From an uncultured Marvinbryantia sp. (GTDB lineage Bacteria > Bacillota > Clostridia > Lachnospirales > Lachnospiraceae), in assembly GCA_934394985.1 (NCBI GenBank), contig CAKRRF010000001.1:124001-188000 (forward strand): DNA of 64,000 nt, given 5' to 3'. Shown one piece after another: positions 20,824 to 29,100 of the stretch. Below the pieces are notes generated by a model that had not been told where the DNA came from, did not search any database, and worked only from the letters and a program-made list of their open reading frames with translations. Each line of letters starts with the position of its first letter. Within the stretch, counting starts at the first letter, position 1. Made by a program: the position numbers and the translations under genes.

Positions 20824-20852
20824 TTGACACAATTCAGCTGTTGCACTAGAAT
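20824..20852 (+). promoter_or_regulatory. Sigma-A promoter of rpsT
   Basis: TTGACA (20824-20829), 17-bp spacer, TAGAAT (20847-20852). It lies about 80 bp upstream of the TTG start of rpsT, leaving a leader long enough for ribosomal-protein autoregulation. Confidence 0.8.
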
Positions 20853-20930
20853 ATAGAGGTATATGTTAGAACGTCCGTGTCCGAGTTTAACATAAAAGAT
20901 GAAAAAGAGAATAATTGGAGGTGTCAGGAA

Positions 20931-21191
20931 TTGGCTAACATTAAATCTGCAAAAAAACGTATCTTAGTTAACAGAACAAAAGCTGAACGCAATAAAGCAA
21001 TCAAATCTGGTGTGAAAACAGCAATTAAGAAAGTAGAAGCTGCTGTTAAAGCAAACGATAAAGATGCTGCTGTTGCTGCTCTGCTGAATGCTACATCTGT
21101 TATTGATAAAGCTACTACAAAAGGTGTTTATCATAAAAACAATGCAGCAAGAAAAGTTTCCCGTTTAGCAAAGCTTGTTAACAATATCTAA
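20931..21191 (+). CDS. rpsT: 30S ribosomal protein S20
   Basis: S20 of 86 residues, very rich in Lys and Ala, starting ANIKSAKKRILVNRTKAERN after the initiator. The start is TTG, with GGAGGTG seven bases upstream; the frame extends upstream to 20877, but those residues are not part of S20. It is a single-gene unit, divergent from gpr as in Bacillus, with a strong promoter and its own terminator. It binds 16S rRNA in the body of the 30S subunit. Confidence 0.97.
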   Translation: MANIKSAKKRILVNRTKAERNKAIKSGVKTAIKKVEAAVKANDKDAAVAALLNATSVIDKATTKGVYHKNNAARKVSRLAKLVNNI

Positions 21192-21205
21192 TAAATGAGA
21201 ACTTT

Positions 21206-21239
21206 AAAAGACCATCGGTCCGTCATCCGATGGTCTTTT
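21206..21239. terminator. Terminator of rpsT, shared with holA
   Basis: Inverted repeat AAAAGACCATCGG / CCGATGGTCTTTT (13-bp arms, 8-base loop) followed by a T-run on the plus strand. The A-run at the other side gives a T-run on the minus strand, so holA can end here too. Confidence 0.9.
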
Positions 21240-21243
21240 TCTT

Positions 21244-22227
21244 TTATGAGTTTCTGCTCATTTCTACAATAACCAGTTCTACTGCCAGTTTTTCATCCAG
21301 CTTTCCTGTCTTCACATCTGTCTCTGTCTGAACAGCAGTCTCTACTGCATAGCGAAGCTGTTCCTGTGTAAAGGATCTGGCATAGCGCATTCCATTCCGT
21401 ACAATAAAGCTCTGGATACCAAGCTTTTCTGCAATCGTTTCTTTGTTAACTCCCTGACTGGTCAGTTCACTGATCAGCATAATCTGATTAAACTGACGGG
21501 CTATCAGGTAGAGAATTCGCATCGGAGGTTCTTTTAATGCCAGCAGATCATAATATAAATCCAGTGCCTTCTTCTGATTTTTTTCTGCCATGGCACTGAT
21601 CATTTCAAAAATCTTATTTACCGTCTGGCTGATGCAGATCTCCTGTACATCTTCTGCTGTAATAATCTCTTTCCCCATGGTATAAGACAATAGCTTTTCC
21701 AGCTCCATACTGATCTGGTTCATATCTGTTCCGGTTTTCTCCAGAAACAGTTCCATGGTAGCGCGCGTAATGTTTTTTCCTTCTTTTTTCAATATACTTA
21801 ATATCCAACGCATCAGCGTATCTTCTGTCTGTCTGGCAAATTCCACTACACTGCCATACTTCTTGACCGTCTTATAAAGCTTTCCTCTCTTATCTATTTC
21901 ATTTTCCACAAACAGAACATACGTAGTGTCTGGCACCTGCTCCAGATATTCTGCCAGCTCCGGTGTAGCTGACTTAAAAAAACCACTGTCTTCTACCACA
22001 AGAAGACGCCGTTCTGAAAAAAAAGGCATGGTTTCTGCCTGTGCAATCACTTCTTTCAGATCAATCCCTTTTCCCTGATAAAAATTGATATTTACGGTAT
22101 CTTCCGGCGGAATCAGAGCTTCCTGCAGTTTTTTCTTATATTGATTTCGCAGATAAACTTCCTCACCAGTGAACAAATAAATATGTTTAAAAGTTTGATT
22201 TTTTAGATCCTGTACTAAATTTTTCAT
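21244..22227 (-). CDS. holA: DNA polymerase III subunit delta
   Basis: Clamp-loader delta subunit of 327 residues that opens the beta clamp. The N-terminus DLKNQTFKHIYLFTGEEVYLRNQYKK and the internal YVLFVENEIDKRGKLYKTVKKYG and ALKEPPMRILYLIARQFNQ stretches are typical of Firmicute HolA. The only usable start is the ATG at 22225-22227: an in-frame TGA lies five codons upstream and no better start follows. No Shine-Dalgarno sequence precedes it, and a sigma-A-like promoter ends six bases before the ATG, so the mRNA may be leaderless (see findings). It lies 19 bases after the SASP gene and is convergent with rpsT. Confidence 0.94.
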   Translation of the reverse strand: MKNLVQDLKNQTFKHIYLFTGEEVYLRNQYKKKLQEALIPPEDTVNINFYQGKGIDLKEVIAQAETMPFFSERRLLVVEDSGFFKSATPELAEYLEQVPDTTYVLFVENEIDKRGKLYKTVKKYGSVVEFARQTEDTLMRWILSILKKEGKNITRATMELFLEKTGTDMNQISMELEKLLSYTMGKEIITAEDVQEICISQTVNKIFEMISAMAEKNQKKALDLYYDLLALKEPPMRILYLIARQFNQIMLISELTSQGVNKETIAEKLGIQSFIVRNGMRYARSFTQEQLRYAVETAVQTETDVKTGKLDEKLAVELVIVEMSRNS

Positions 22228-22233
22228 GAAACC

Positions 22234-22262
22234 AGTATATCACAGGCTATTTTTCCTTGCAA
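22234..22262 (-). promoter_or_regulatory. Candidate sigma-A promoter giving leaderless holA mRNA
   Basis: On the minus strand, TTGCAA (22257-22262), 17-bp spacer, TATACT (22234-22239). The A of the holA ATG is the seventh base after the -10 box, the usual position of a transcription start. The promoter overlaps the 3' end of the SASP gene. Confidence 0.55.
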
Positions 22263-22468
22263 GATTGCTGTATTTCTTCTTTCAATTTCTTCATTCGCCT
22301 TGTCATAATTCCGCCGATTCTGCCTGTTTCTTTCGCTGAGAGAGATTTCCATCCATCTGTCATTACACGATCTAAAAGACCAAGTTCTTCTGCAATCTCA
22401 TATTTCATTTTTTCTTTCGGTGAGAGATATTCCAGATCTGATTTTTTTACCGCTTTCTTTTTTTTCAT
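22247..22468 (-). CDS. Small acid-soluble spore protein, alpha/beta type
   Basis: Protein of 73 residues, Lys-rich at both ends, with the SASP core KYEIAEELGLLDRV (residues 22-35) and GWKSLSAKETGRIGGIMTRR (39-58). These proteins coat and protect DNA in the dormant spore. The GPR site would lie between Glu24 and Ile25 (YE|IAEELG), and the protease gene gpr is about 1.5 kb away. The ATG at 22468 has AAAGGAG upstream with a long spacer of about 14 bases, because the Shine-Dalgarno lies in the right arm of a hairpin. A sigma-G-like promoter overlaps the left arm, which would make forespore expression likely. Confidence 0.85.
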   Translation of the reverse strand: MKKKKAVKKSDLEYLSPKEKMKYEIAEELGLLDRVMTDGWKSLSAKETGRIGGIMTRRMKKLKEEIQQSCKEK

Positions 22469-22474
22469 AGAAAA

Positions 22475-22510
22475 AGGTCATACTCCTTTCTTTTTCTTAG
22501 AGTATGACCT
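22475..22510 (-). terminator. Terminator after DUF1461 gene that also holds the SASP ribosome-binding site
   Basis: Perfect 11-bp arms AGGTCATACTC (22500-22510) and GAGTATGACCT (22475-22485) around a 14-base A-rich loop, followed by TTTTTCT on the minus strand. It is positioned as terminator of the upstream gene. Its right arm contains the GGAG of the downstream SASP gene, so read-through RNA would have the site paired. Confidence 0.8.
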
Positions 22511-22528
22511 GATTTTCTTTTTTTATTC
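22500..22528 (-). promoter_or_regulatory. Candidate sigma-G promoter of the SASP gene
   Basis: On the minus strand, GAATA (22524-22528) matches the sigma-G -35 pattern GHATR, and CATACTC (22500-22506) matches CATNHTA in six of seven positions, with a 17-bp spacer. The -10 box is inside the left arm of the terminator hairpin, so initiation would start after that arm and leave the Shine-Dalgarno free. Confidence 0.5.
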
Positions 22529-23173
22529 TGTTTGTCTTCTTCCACATACTTTCCAGATGTAAACACCCAGACAGAAAAGTGCACCTGCCACTGTCAGACA
22601 GATAATCATTACTGCGCAGTGCATAAAGTATTCATCAGGCAGAATCAGAATCACCGGATCCGTCACCGGGTCAAATAGCCAATAATCATTGGCAAATACC
22701 ATCTCATGAAAAGTTTCAAACAACCAGTCCCAGTTCGCAGCTGTCAAAATTCCTGTCAGTGCAGGAAGCACCAGGCTGCAGATTGCTGTATATTTCAGAA
22801 ATCTCCATTCTTTTCTGCGCACAAGAAAGATGGCTCCTGTCAAATACCCTGTTCCTGTCAGCAGTAAAACCCAGAGGAAGCCCTGGAAAATTGTCTTTAC
22901 CTCCTGAAAATGTATCCTCGCTTCTTCCGACATGGGAAATGTGGGAAAGTTCAGACTGGTATGAAACGGAGAACAATTATAATCAATCAGTTCTTTATAA
23001 TTAGCCAGAATTTCCTCCTCACTGTAACCGGTTTTTTCAGAAAGATGGAGCCTTTTCATATCTGACCGATAAAGTAAGCTGCCAGAAAGCGTCAGCATAA
23101 CTGCTGCTGAAATCAGAAACAGCATACCTGTCATGCCCAGCAGCCAGTCTCTTATTTTAGTTCGCTGCAACAT
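22523..23173 (-). CDS. DUF1461/TIGR01906 family integral membrane protein
   Basis: Membrane protein of 216 residues with four predicted hydrophobic segments (about 13-33, 94-114, 127-147 and 184-208). An extracytoplasmic loop between the first two has YSEEEILANYKELIDYNCSPF, typical of TIGR01906/DUF1461 proteins. A second external part contains FDPVTDPVILILPDEYF. Function unknown; no catalytic motif is recognised. Its start overlaps the end of hemL by about 22 bases, so it is probably translated with the end of the hem genes, and a terminator follows it. Confidence 0.8.
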   Translation of the reverse strand: MLQRTKIRDWLLGMTGMLFLISAAVMLTLSGSLLYRSDMKRLHLSEKTGYSEEEILANYKELIDYNCSPFHTSLNFPTFPMSEEARIHFQEVKTIFQGFLWVLLLTGTGYLTGAIFLVRRKEWRFLKYTAICSLVLPALTGILTAANWDWLFETFHEMVFANDYWLFDPVTDPVILILPDEYFMHCAVMIICLTVAGALFCLGVYIWKVCGRRQTE

Positions 23174-24438
23174 GCATCAATCACTTCCAACGCCTTCTTC
23201 AGTTCATTTTCTCTGGTATGCGCGCCGGATAAGAACATTGCTTCAAACTGAGACGGTGCCATGTAGATTCCATGATTCAGCAGATACTTAAAGTACTTAG
23301 CATAAAGAGCGGTATCTGATGTTTTCGCACTGGCATAATCTGTCACTTCTTCCTCTGTGAAGAATACACATCCCAGAGATCCGACATGATTCAGGCAATG
23401 TGGAATCTGATGATCTGTCAGTATACGCTCTATTTCTGTATAGAACCAGTCTCCGTTTGCATTTAATTTTTCATAAAAGTCCGGTGTATCGCGTAAAATC
23501 TGCAGCTGAGTCAGTCCTGCTGCCATAGCTACCGGATTACCACTTAATGTTCCGGCCTGATAAACTTTTCCGACCGGAGATACCAGTTTCATAATCTCTT
23601 TTTTGCCGCCATATGCACCTACCGGCATTCCTGCTCCGATAATTTTTCCAAATGTGGTCAGATCTGGCTGTACCCCGAAATATCCCTGTGCGCCCTGAAG
23701 GCTGAGACGAAATCCAGTAATGACTTCGTCAAAAATCAGGACACTGCCATATTTATCACAGATGGCACGCAGACCTTCCAGGAATCCTTTTTTCGGTGGC
23801 ACAACACCCATATTTGCTCCTACTGGCTCAACAATCACTGCTGCAATCTCTTCTGCATAGCGATCAAACAGTTCCTGTACGCTGTCCAGATTGTTATATT
23901 CTGCTGACAGTGTGTCCTGTGTACATCCTGCCGGTACTCCTGCACTGTCCGGAATACCTGCTGTCATCACACCGGAACCCGCCTTTACCAGCATGGCATC
24001 ACTGTGTCCGTGGTAGCATCCCATAAATTTTACAATTTTATTTCTGCCTGTATAACCTCTTGCCACACGAACAGCACTCATGACAGCTTCTGTACCGGAA
24101 TTCACCATTCGCACCATTTCAATAGACGGAACTATATCACAGACCAGCTTTGCCATCTTTACTTCCGCTTCTGTAGCCGCGCCAAAGCTCAATCCCTTTC
24201 CTGCTGCTTCTGTTACACTGTTCAGTATCCGCTTATCATTATTTCCAAGAATCATCGGTCCCCAGGAGCCAATAAAATCTACATAAGTATTTCCATCTAC
24301 ATCTGTAATATATGGTCCTTCTGCGCTTTCAATAAAACGAGGTGTTTCATGCACATTTCCATATGCTCTTACCGGGCTGTTAACTCCTCCCGGTATCAGT
24401 TCTACCGCCTGTCTGAATAATTCTTCTGATCTGCTCAT
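23152..24438 (-). CDS. hemL: Glutamate-1-semialdehyde 2,1-aminomutase
   Basis: PLP enzyme of 428 residues that converts glutamate-1-semialdehyde into 5-aminolevulinate, the second step of the C5 route. It has PGGVNSPVRAY (residue 16 onward), NSGTEAVMSAVRVARGYTGR, the metal/PLP region FDEVITGFR and the PLP lysine in TFGKIIGAG (Lys265). It overlaps hemB by four bases (ATGA type). With hemA, hemB, hemC and hemD it completes the path from glutamyl-tRNA to uroporphyrinogen III within this array. Confidence 0.97.
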   Translation of the reverse strand: MSRSEELFRQAVELIPGGVNSPVRAYGNVHETPRFIESAEGPYITDVDGNTYVDFIGSWGPMILGNNDKRILNSVTEAAGKGLSFGAATEAEVKMAKLVCDIVPSIEMVRMVNSGTEAVMSAVRVARGYTGRNKIVKFMGCYHGHSDAMLVKAGSGVMTAGIPDSAGVPAGCTQDTLSAEYNNLDSVQELFDRYAEEIAAVIVEPVGANMGVVPPKKGFLEGLRAICDKYGSVLIFDEVITGFRLSLQGAQGYFGVQPDLTTFGKIIGAGMPVGAYGGKKEIMKLVSPVGKVYQAGTLSGNPVAMAAGLTQLQILRDTPDFYEKLNANGDWFYTEIERILTDHQIPHCLNHVGSLGCVFFTEEEVTDYASAKTSDTALYAKYFKYLLNHGIYMAPSQFEAMFLSGAHTRENELKKALEVIDACCSELK

Positions 24439-25418
24439 CCTATTTTCCCCTCATCCATACATTTTGCCAGTTCTTTTGCAAAATATGTAATATAAATATC
24501 TGAACCTGCACGATAAGCTGCTACAGCCATTTCACAGATAATGCGCTCTTCATCAATCCAGCCCATTTTGGCAGCTGCTTTTACCATAGCATATTCACCG
24601 CTGACACTGTAGCAGGCAATTGGAGTAGTAACCTGCTCCTTTACTCTGGCTACCATATCCAGATAAGACATGGCAGGTTTTACCATGATGATATCTGCAC
24701 CTTCTTCTTCATCCAGCATTGCTTCTTTTATACCTTCACGACTGTTGTGGAAATCCATCTGATAGGTCTTTCTGTCACCAAAGGATGGCGCAGAACCTGC
24801 AGCATCACGAAACGGTCCATAGAATGCAGATGCATATTTTACTGCATAAGACATAATAGGCACATTCGTAAATCCAGCCTCATCCAGTGCTTCACGAATT
24901 GCAGCCACACGGCCATCCATCATATCAGAAGGTGCCACCATCTGAGCTCCCGCTTTTGCATGAGACACTGCCGTTTTGGCAAGCAGCTCCAGTGTCTTGT
25001 CGTTATCTACATCATGATCACATAATACACCACAATGACCGTGAGAAGTATATTCACACATACATACATCTGTTACCAGGTACATCTGTGGAAAATGCTC
25101 TTTTGCATAACGCAGCGCACGCTGAACCACTCCATTCTCATCATAGGCCTGACTTCCCACCTCATCTTTCACTGCCGGAATTCCAAACAGCATGACAGAA
25201 GTAACCCCTGCATCCAGAAGTTCCTGCAGACATTCACCCATGCGGTCCACCGTATAACGGTACTGACCTTCCATAGAAGGAATTTCTTCTACTTTATTTT
25301 CTCCATCCATAACAAACATCGGATACATCAGAGAGGCTTTATCCATTCTGGTCTCCCGTACCATTTTCCGAAGTGTCATACATCCTCTTAATCGTCTTGG
25401 TCTTTTTGTCATTTCCAT
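24435..25418 (-). CDS. hemB: Porphobilinogen synthase (delta-aminolevulinic acid dehydratase)
   Basis: Enzyme of 327 residues that condenses two 5-aminolevulinate molecules to porphobilinogen. Catalytic lysines are in SYAVKYASAFYGPFRDA (Lys194) and IIMVKPAMSYLD (Lys247). A Cys-rich metal site TDVCMCEYTSHGHCG (Cys119, Cys121, Cys129) indicates a zinc-dependent form. It lies between the cobA-hemD fusion (37-base gap) and hemL (overlap). Confidence 0.97.
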   Translation of the reverse strand: MEMTKRPRRLRGCMTLRKMVRETRMDKASLMYPMFVMDGENKVEEIPSMEGQYRYTVDRMGECLQELLDAGVTSVMLFGIPAVKDEVGSQAYDENGVVQRALRYAKEHFPQMYLVTDVCMCEYTSHGHCGVLCDHDVDNDKTLELLAKTAVSHAKAGAQMVAPSDMMDGRVAAIREALDEAGFTNVPIMSYAVKYASAFYGPFRDAAGSAPSFGDRKTYQMDFHNSREGIKEAMLDEEEGADIIMVKPAMSYLDMVARVKEQVTTPIACYSVSGEYAMVKAAAKMGWIDEERIICEMAVAAYRAGSDIYITYFAKELAKCMDEGKIG

Positions 25419-25455
25419 CTGACCGTCCTCCTTGTCTGTCCTTCGATTTACACGT

Positions 25456-26958
25456 TTATTTTCCGCAAAGCTCCGCCACTTTTGCTACCACAGAATCCAT
25501 TGTCGGTTTTTCTGACATTTCTGTCTGCATGCCGAGAGCATCTGCAGCAGCCTTTGTCTGTCTGCCGATGCAGACTGCATGAACTCTGGTATAATCCAGA
25601 CCTTCTGTAGCCTTTGCAAATCCTTTGACGGTGGATGCGCTGGTAAATACAGCATAATCAATACTGTCATTTTCAAATTCCAGCTTCTCATCGATTAAAG
25701 CAGAGCCCGCATATATGGTATCATATGTAGGAATATCGTCAATAGTAACTTTTCTGTTTTCTTTCAGAATCTGTACCAGTTCCTGATTGCCAGCGGATGC
25801 TCTTGGAAGCAGAATACGTTCTCCGTCCTGACAGTTTTCTGCCAGTGCTTTTCCCAGAGACTCTCCATAAAATTCTTCCGGCATCAGATCCGGATACAGA
25901 CCGTGTTTTCGTAATTCTTTTGCTGTCCCGCTTCCAATGACTGCCAGACGGATCTGTCCCAGTGAACGAATATCCATCTGCTGTTTTTCCATTTCTTCAA
26001 AGAAAATCCTTACGCCGGTCGGACTGGTGAACACAAGCCACTGATAAGTGCTGATTTCTTTTAATGCCTGAATCAGACGGCTCTGATCTTCTGCCGGCAC
26101 GGTACGGATCGCTGGAAGCTCAAGTACCTCAGCTCCCGCACTGCGCAGCTTTGCAGACATTTCTGAAATCAGTTCTTTTGGTCTGGTCACAAGAATCTTC
26201 TTTCCCGCCAGCGGAAGTTTTTCATACCATTCAAATTCATCTGCCAGCTGACATACTTTTCCAACCACAATAATCGCCGGTGTTTCAGCTCCCTGTCGTT
26301 CTACTTCTTCTTTCAGTGTAGACACAGTAGCTACAATTCTTCTCTGCGCTGCTGTAGTTCCCTTGATCAGGAGCGCTGCTGGCATATCCGGTTCCATTCC
26401 AGCTTTGATCAGTCCCTGGCAGATATCCCCCAGTGCAGACACACCCATGAGAAATACCAGTGTTCCTTTTGTTCTGACCAGTGCTTCAAAATCAATATTA
26501 TAGCTTTCTCCCTGCCGCTTATGTCCTGTAATAATATGCAGTGAGGAGCAATAATCTCTGTGTGTCACAGGAATTCCGTTATAAGCCGGAACAGAAAGCG
26601 CAGACGTAACTCCAGGAACTACTTCATATGGAATATTATTTTCTACCAGCAGCTCCAGTTCTTCTCCTCCTCTTCCAAAGAGAAATGGATCTCCGCCTTT
26701 TAAACGGACTACACGCTGCCCTTTTTTTGCTTCATCCACCAGCACCTGATTAATCTGTTCCTGTTTCATAATATGATTACAGGAACGTTTTCCCACATTA
26801 ATCAACTTTGCGGTTTCCGGTATCATATTTAAAATACTCTGTCCTACCAGTGCATCATATACCACAACTTCAGCCTGTTTTAAAATCTGTTCACCTTTTC
26901 TGGTAAACAGCCCCGGATCAGAAGGTCCTGCACCTACCAGCCATACTTTTCCTGTCAT
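25456..26958 (-). CDS. cobA-hemD: Uroporphyrinogen-III C-methyltransferase / uroporphyrinogen-III synthase fusion (CobA-HemD)
   Basis: Bifunctional protein of 500 residues. The N-terminal half (to about 245) is the SUMT methylase making precorrin-2, with [12 protein letters not shown] (residues 6-17) and [17 protein letters not shown] (around 84-100). The C-terminal half (about 250-500) is uroporphyrinogen III synthase HemD, with [10 protein letters not shown] and [15 protein letters not shown]. The fusion is common in clostridia and couples ring closure with the first methylation. The longer reading from 27036 runs into hemC and lacks a ribosome-binding site; the ATG at 26958 follows AAGGAG and shares one base with the hemC stop. 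No precorrin-2 dehydrogenase domain is present. Confidence 0.95.
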   Translation of the reverse strand: MTGKVWLVGAGPSDPGLFTRKGEQILKQAEVVVYDALVGQSILNMIPETAKLINVGKRSCNHIMKQEQINQVLVDEAKKGQRVVRLKGGDPFLFGRGGEELELLVENNIPYEVVPGVTSALSVPAYNGIPVTHRDYCSSLHIITGHKRQGESYNIDFEALVRTKGTLVFLMGVSALGDICQGLIKAGMEPDMPAALLIKGTTAAQRRIVATVSTLKEEVERQGAETPAIIVVGKVCQLADEFEWYEKLPLAGKKILVTRPKELISEMSAKLRSAGAEVLELPAIRTVPAEDQSRLIQALKEISTYQWLVFTSPTGVRIFFEEMEKQQMDIRSLGQIRLAVIGSGTAKELRKHGLYPDLMPEEFYGESLGKALAENCQDGERILLPRASAGNQELVQILKENRKVTIDDIPTYDTIYAGSALIDEKLEFENDSIDYAVFTSASTVKGFAKATEGLDYTRVHAVCIGRQTKAAADALGMQTEMSEKPTMDSVVAKVAELCGK

Positions 26959-27854
26959 TATTTCTTTCTCCTTCCATATTCCGCTTTCAGTTGAAGTGCC
27001 AGTTGTTCTCCCAGTTCTTCTGCCTGCTCTCTGCATCCTGTAAGACTGCCTTTCAGATAGCCTCCATCTGCTTCATCATAATATAATCCAAACAGCAGAA
27101 TCTGATCATCTTTTATTCTTGCATGAGCTGCCACCGGTGAAGAGCATCCGCCGTCCAAAACACGTACAAATGCCCGTTCACAAAGCGCACAGTCTCTTGC
27201 ATCCGGATCGTTATAGGTATTCAGGAATGAATAGTCCTCTCCCGCTCTTCCCTGTATACCCAGAATTCCCTGTCCCGCGGACGGAATCATTTCTTCCGGT
27301 TCCAGGAAACGACTGATTCTTTTTTCAAGTCCCAGTCTTTTTAATCCTGCTGCCGCCAGAATCAGTGCAGAAAAATTTCCCTCATCAAGCTTACGAAGCC
27401 TGGTCAGTACATTTCCACGTACTGTGGCAAAGGTAGCCTGTGGATACATTTCCTGCAGCTGCAGAATTCTTCGCTTACTGGAACAGCCAATTGGTTTATC
27501 GAACTTCAATTCTGATACTCCTTCCGGAAAAACCAGGACATCCCTCGGATCCTCTCTTCTTGAAAATGCCACAAGCGGAAGCTCATCTGACACTTCCATC
27601 GGCATATCTTTCAGACTGTGCACAGACAGGTCACTGCGTCTGTCCAGCAGTGCTTTATCCAGTTCTTTTACAAACAGTCCCTTTCCTCCTACCTGATCCA
27701 GTGTGCGATCCAGAATCACATCTCCGGTAGTCTTCATAGTCAGCACATCTACCTGAATTTCAGGGCTGTGTGTCTCTATATATTCTTTCACCATTTCTGT
27801 CTGAATGACAGCCAGTTTACTTTCTCTGCTGCCAATTACAATCTTTCTATTCAT
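26958..27854 (-). CDS. hemC: Hydroxymethylbilane synthase (porphobilinogen deaminase)
   Basis: Enzyme of 298 residues that polymerises four porphobilinogens. It begins MNRKIVIGSRESKLAVIQTE, has VHSLKDMP (around residue 79) and the dipyrromethane-cofactor cysteine in LDGGCSSPVAAHA (Cys237). The ATG at 27854 lies eight bases inside the end of hemA, suggesting coupling; the alternative start at 27866 adds four residues. Downstream it overlaps the CobA-HemD gene by one base. Confidence 0.96.
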   Translation of the reverse strand: MNRKIVIGSRESKLAVIQTEMVKEYIETHSPEIQVDVLTMKTTGDVILDRTLDQVGGKGLFVKELDKALLDRRSDLSVHSLKDMPMEVSDELPLVAFSRREDPRDVLVFPEGVSELKFDKPIGCSSKRRILQLQEMYPQATFATVRGNVLTRLRKLDEGNFSALILAAAGLKRLGLEKRISRFLEPEEMIPSAGQGILGIQGRAGEDYSFLNTYNDPDARDCALCERAFVRVLDGGCSSPVAAHARIKDDQILLFGLYYDEADGGYLKGSLTGCREQAEELGEQLALQLKAEYGRRKK

Positions 27855-29100
27855 CACCAAACACATCCCCCATTGCTTCTATGCATTCCCGGAATACCTG
27901 ATCACTCAGTCTGGATTTCATTCCGAAAATCATCTTATTTATCACTTTTCCTGCTGCTGCTTCTACATACTCCTGAAGCTGGTCAATCTGTTCTACTTCC
28001 TGAGGAGCTTCTTCCTGTGCAACACGCAGAAGATCTTTCACCTGTTTCTGGATTCTGAGATGAAAATCTTCTGTCGCCTTTTTTTTAATCACCTGTACCT
28101 GTCTGATCACATCTCTGCCTTCATACCAGTCAAAAAATTCATGCATCTGTCCATCCAGAATCATTTCCGCTTTTTTGATGTTTTCTTTTACCTGTGCACT
28201 GGTATGATCAGCCTGAAAATAGTCAATATCATACAGGGTAACATGCTCCAGTCCTCCTGCTGCCACCTCGATATCCCGCGGAACAGCAAGATCAATCATC
28301 ACCACATCATGCTCCAGATGCAATGCCTCCAGACTCTCCTTTGTCAGCGTATAATTTGGACTGGAAGTTGCACTGACCACATAATCACAGGATGGCAGCA
28401 ATTCCAGCCTTTTTCCATAATCAATTCTGGAACAGCCATTTGGAATCTGTACAACACCGCTGCGATACTGTCTGACAGTAACCGTAACAGAAGCCCCCTG
28501 CTCCCGGAATACGTTTGCAGAAAGCTTACCCATTTCTCCGTTTCCGATCACCATACAGTTTTTACCTTCAAAACAATACCCTTTTTCCTTCAGTTCCTGT
28601 ACTGCTTTATGAATGGCCGAGCTGTTGGCATCCGAAAGAATCACTTCTGTTTTTACTTTTTTTGCTGCTGTTACAGCCATACGGAACAATACTTCCAGCA
28701 CATTATCTGTCACATACTGATCTCTGGCTATGGTCAGCGCATCTTTTACCTGGGTAATAATCTGATCTTCGCCCAGTATTCTGGACTGCAGACCGCAGGC
28801 CAGTTCAAACAGATGCTTCACAGCCTCTCCTTCCCGGCGACAGACTACAAATTCTTCATATTCTTTTGGATCCACCTGTTTTTCCTGACAAAGCAGATGA
28901 TAAAGATCCAGATCCTCTTCCACACTGCTGACCCAGATCTCCATACGATTGCAGGTAGAAAGAATCACACATCCGGCAATTCCCGGATGTTGTTTCCACT
29001 TTTCCAGTGTTTCTCCAATTGCTTTTTTCGTAAAGGAAAAGACAGTACGTACATCTATGGATGCTTTCGTATGGTCTATTCCTAACATCTGTATACTCAT
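27847..29100 (-). CDS. hemA: Glutamyl-tRNA reductase
   Basis: First enzyme of the C5 tetrapyrrole pathway, 417 residues. It starts SIQMLGIDHTKASIDVR after the initiator, and the catalytic cysteine is in ILSTCNRMEIW (Cys50). The NADPH domain has MVIGNGEMGKLSANVFREQGA, and a C-terminal helical dimerisation domain follows. The longer in-frame reading from 29172 overlaps cbiK heavily; the ATG at 29100 forms an ATGA overlap with the cbiK stop. Its position behind cbiK ties precursor supply to B12 synthesis. Confidence 0.96.
   Translation of the reverse strand: MSIQMLGIDHTKASIDVRTVFSFTKKAIGETLEKWKQHPGIAGCVILSTCNRMEIWVSSVEEDLDLYHLLCQEKQVDPKEYEEFVVCRREGEAVKHLFELACGLQSRILGEDQIITQVKDALTIARDQYVTDNVLEVLFRMAVTAAKKVKTEVILSDANSSAIHKAVQELKEKGYCFEGKNCMVIGNGEMGKLSANVFREQGASVTVTVRQYRSGVVQIPNGCSRIDYGKRLELLPSCDYVVSATSSPNYTLTKESLEALHLEHDVVMIDLAVPRDIEVAAGGLEHVTLYDIDYFQADHTSAQVKENIKKAEMILDGQMHEFFDWYEGRDVIRQVQVIKKKATEDFHLRIQKQVKDLLRVAQEEAPQEVEQIDQLQEYVEAAAGKVINKMIFGMKSRLSDQVFRECIEAMGDVFGDE

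Noticed and set aside
20756..20930. Search for a sigma-G or sigma-F promoter of gpr
   Set aside because: Several CATATNT-like strings occur, but none has a matching -35 at 17-18 bp, so none is reported.
27805..29085. Plus-strand open frame of 426 codons opposite hemA
   Set aside because: Antisense to a clear HemA with all catalytic motifs; composition rich in Phe, His, Cys and no family signature.
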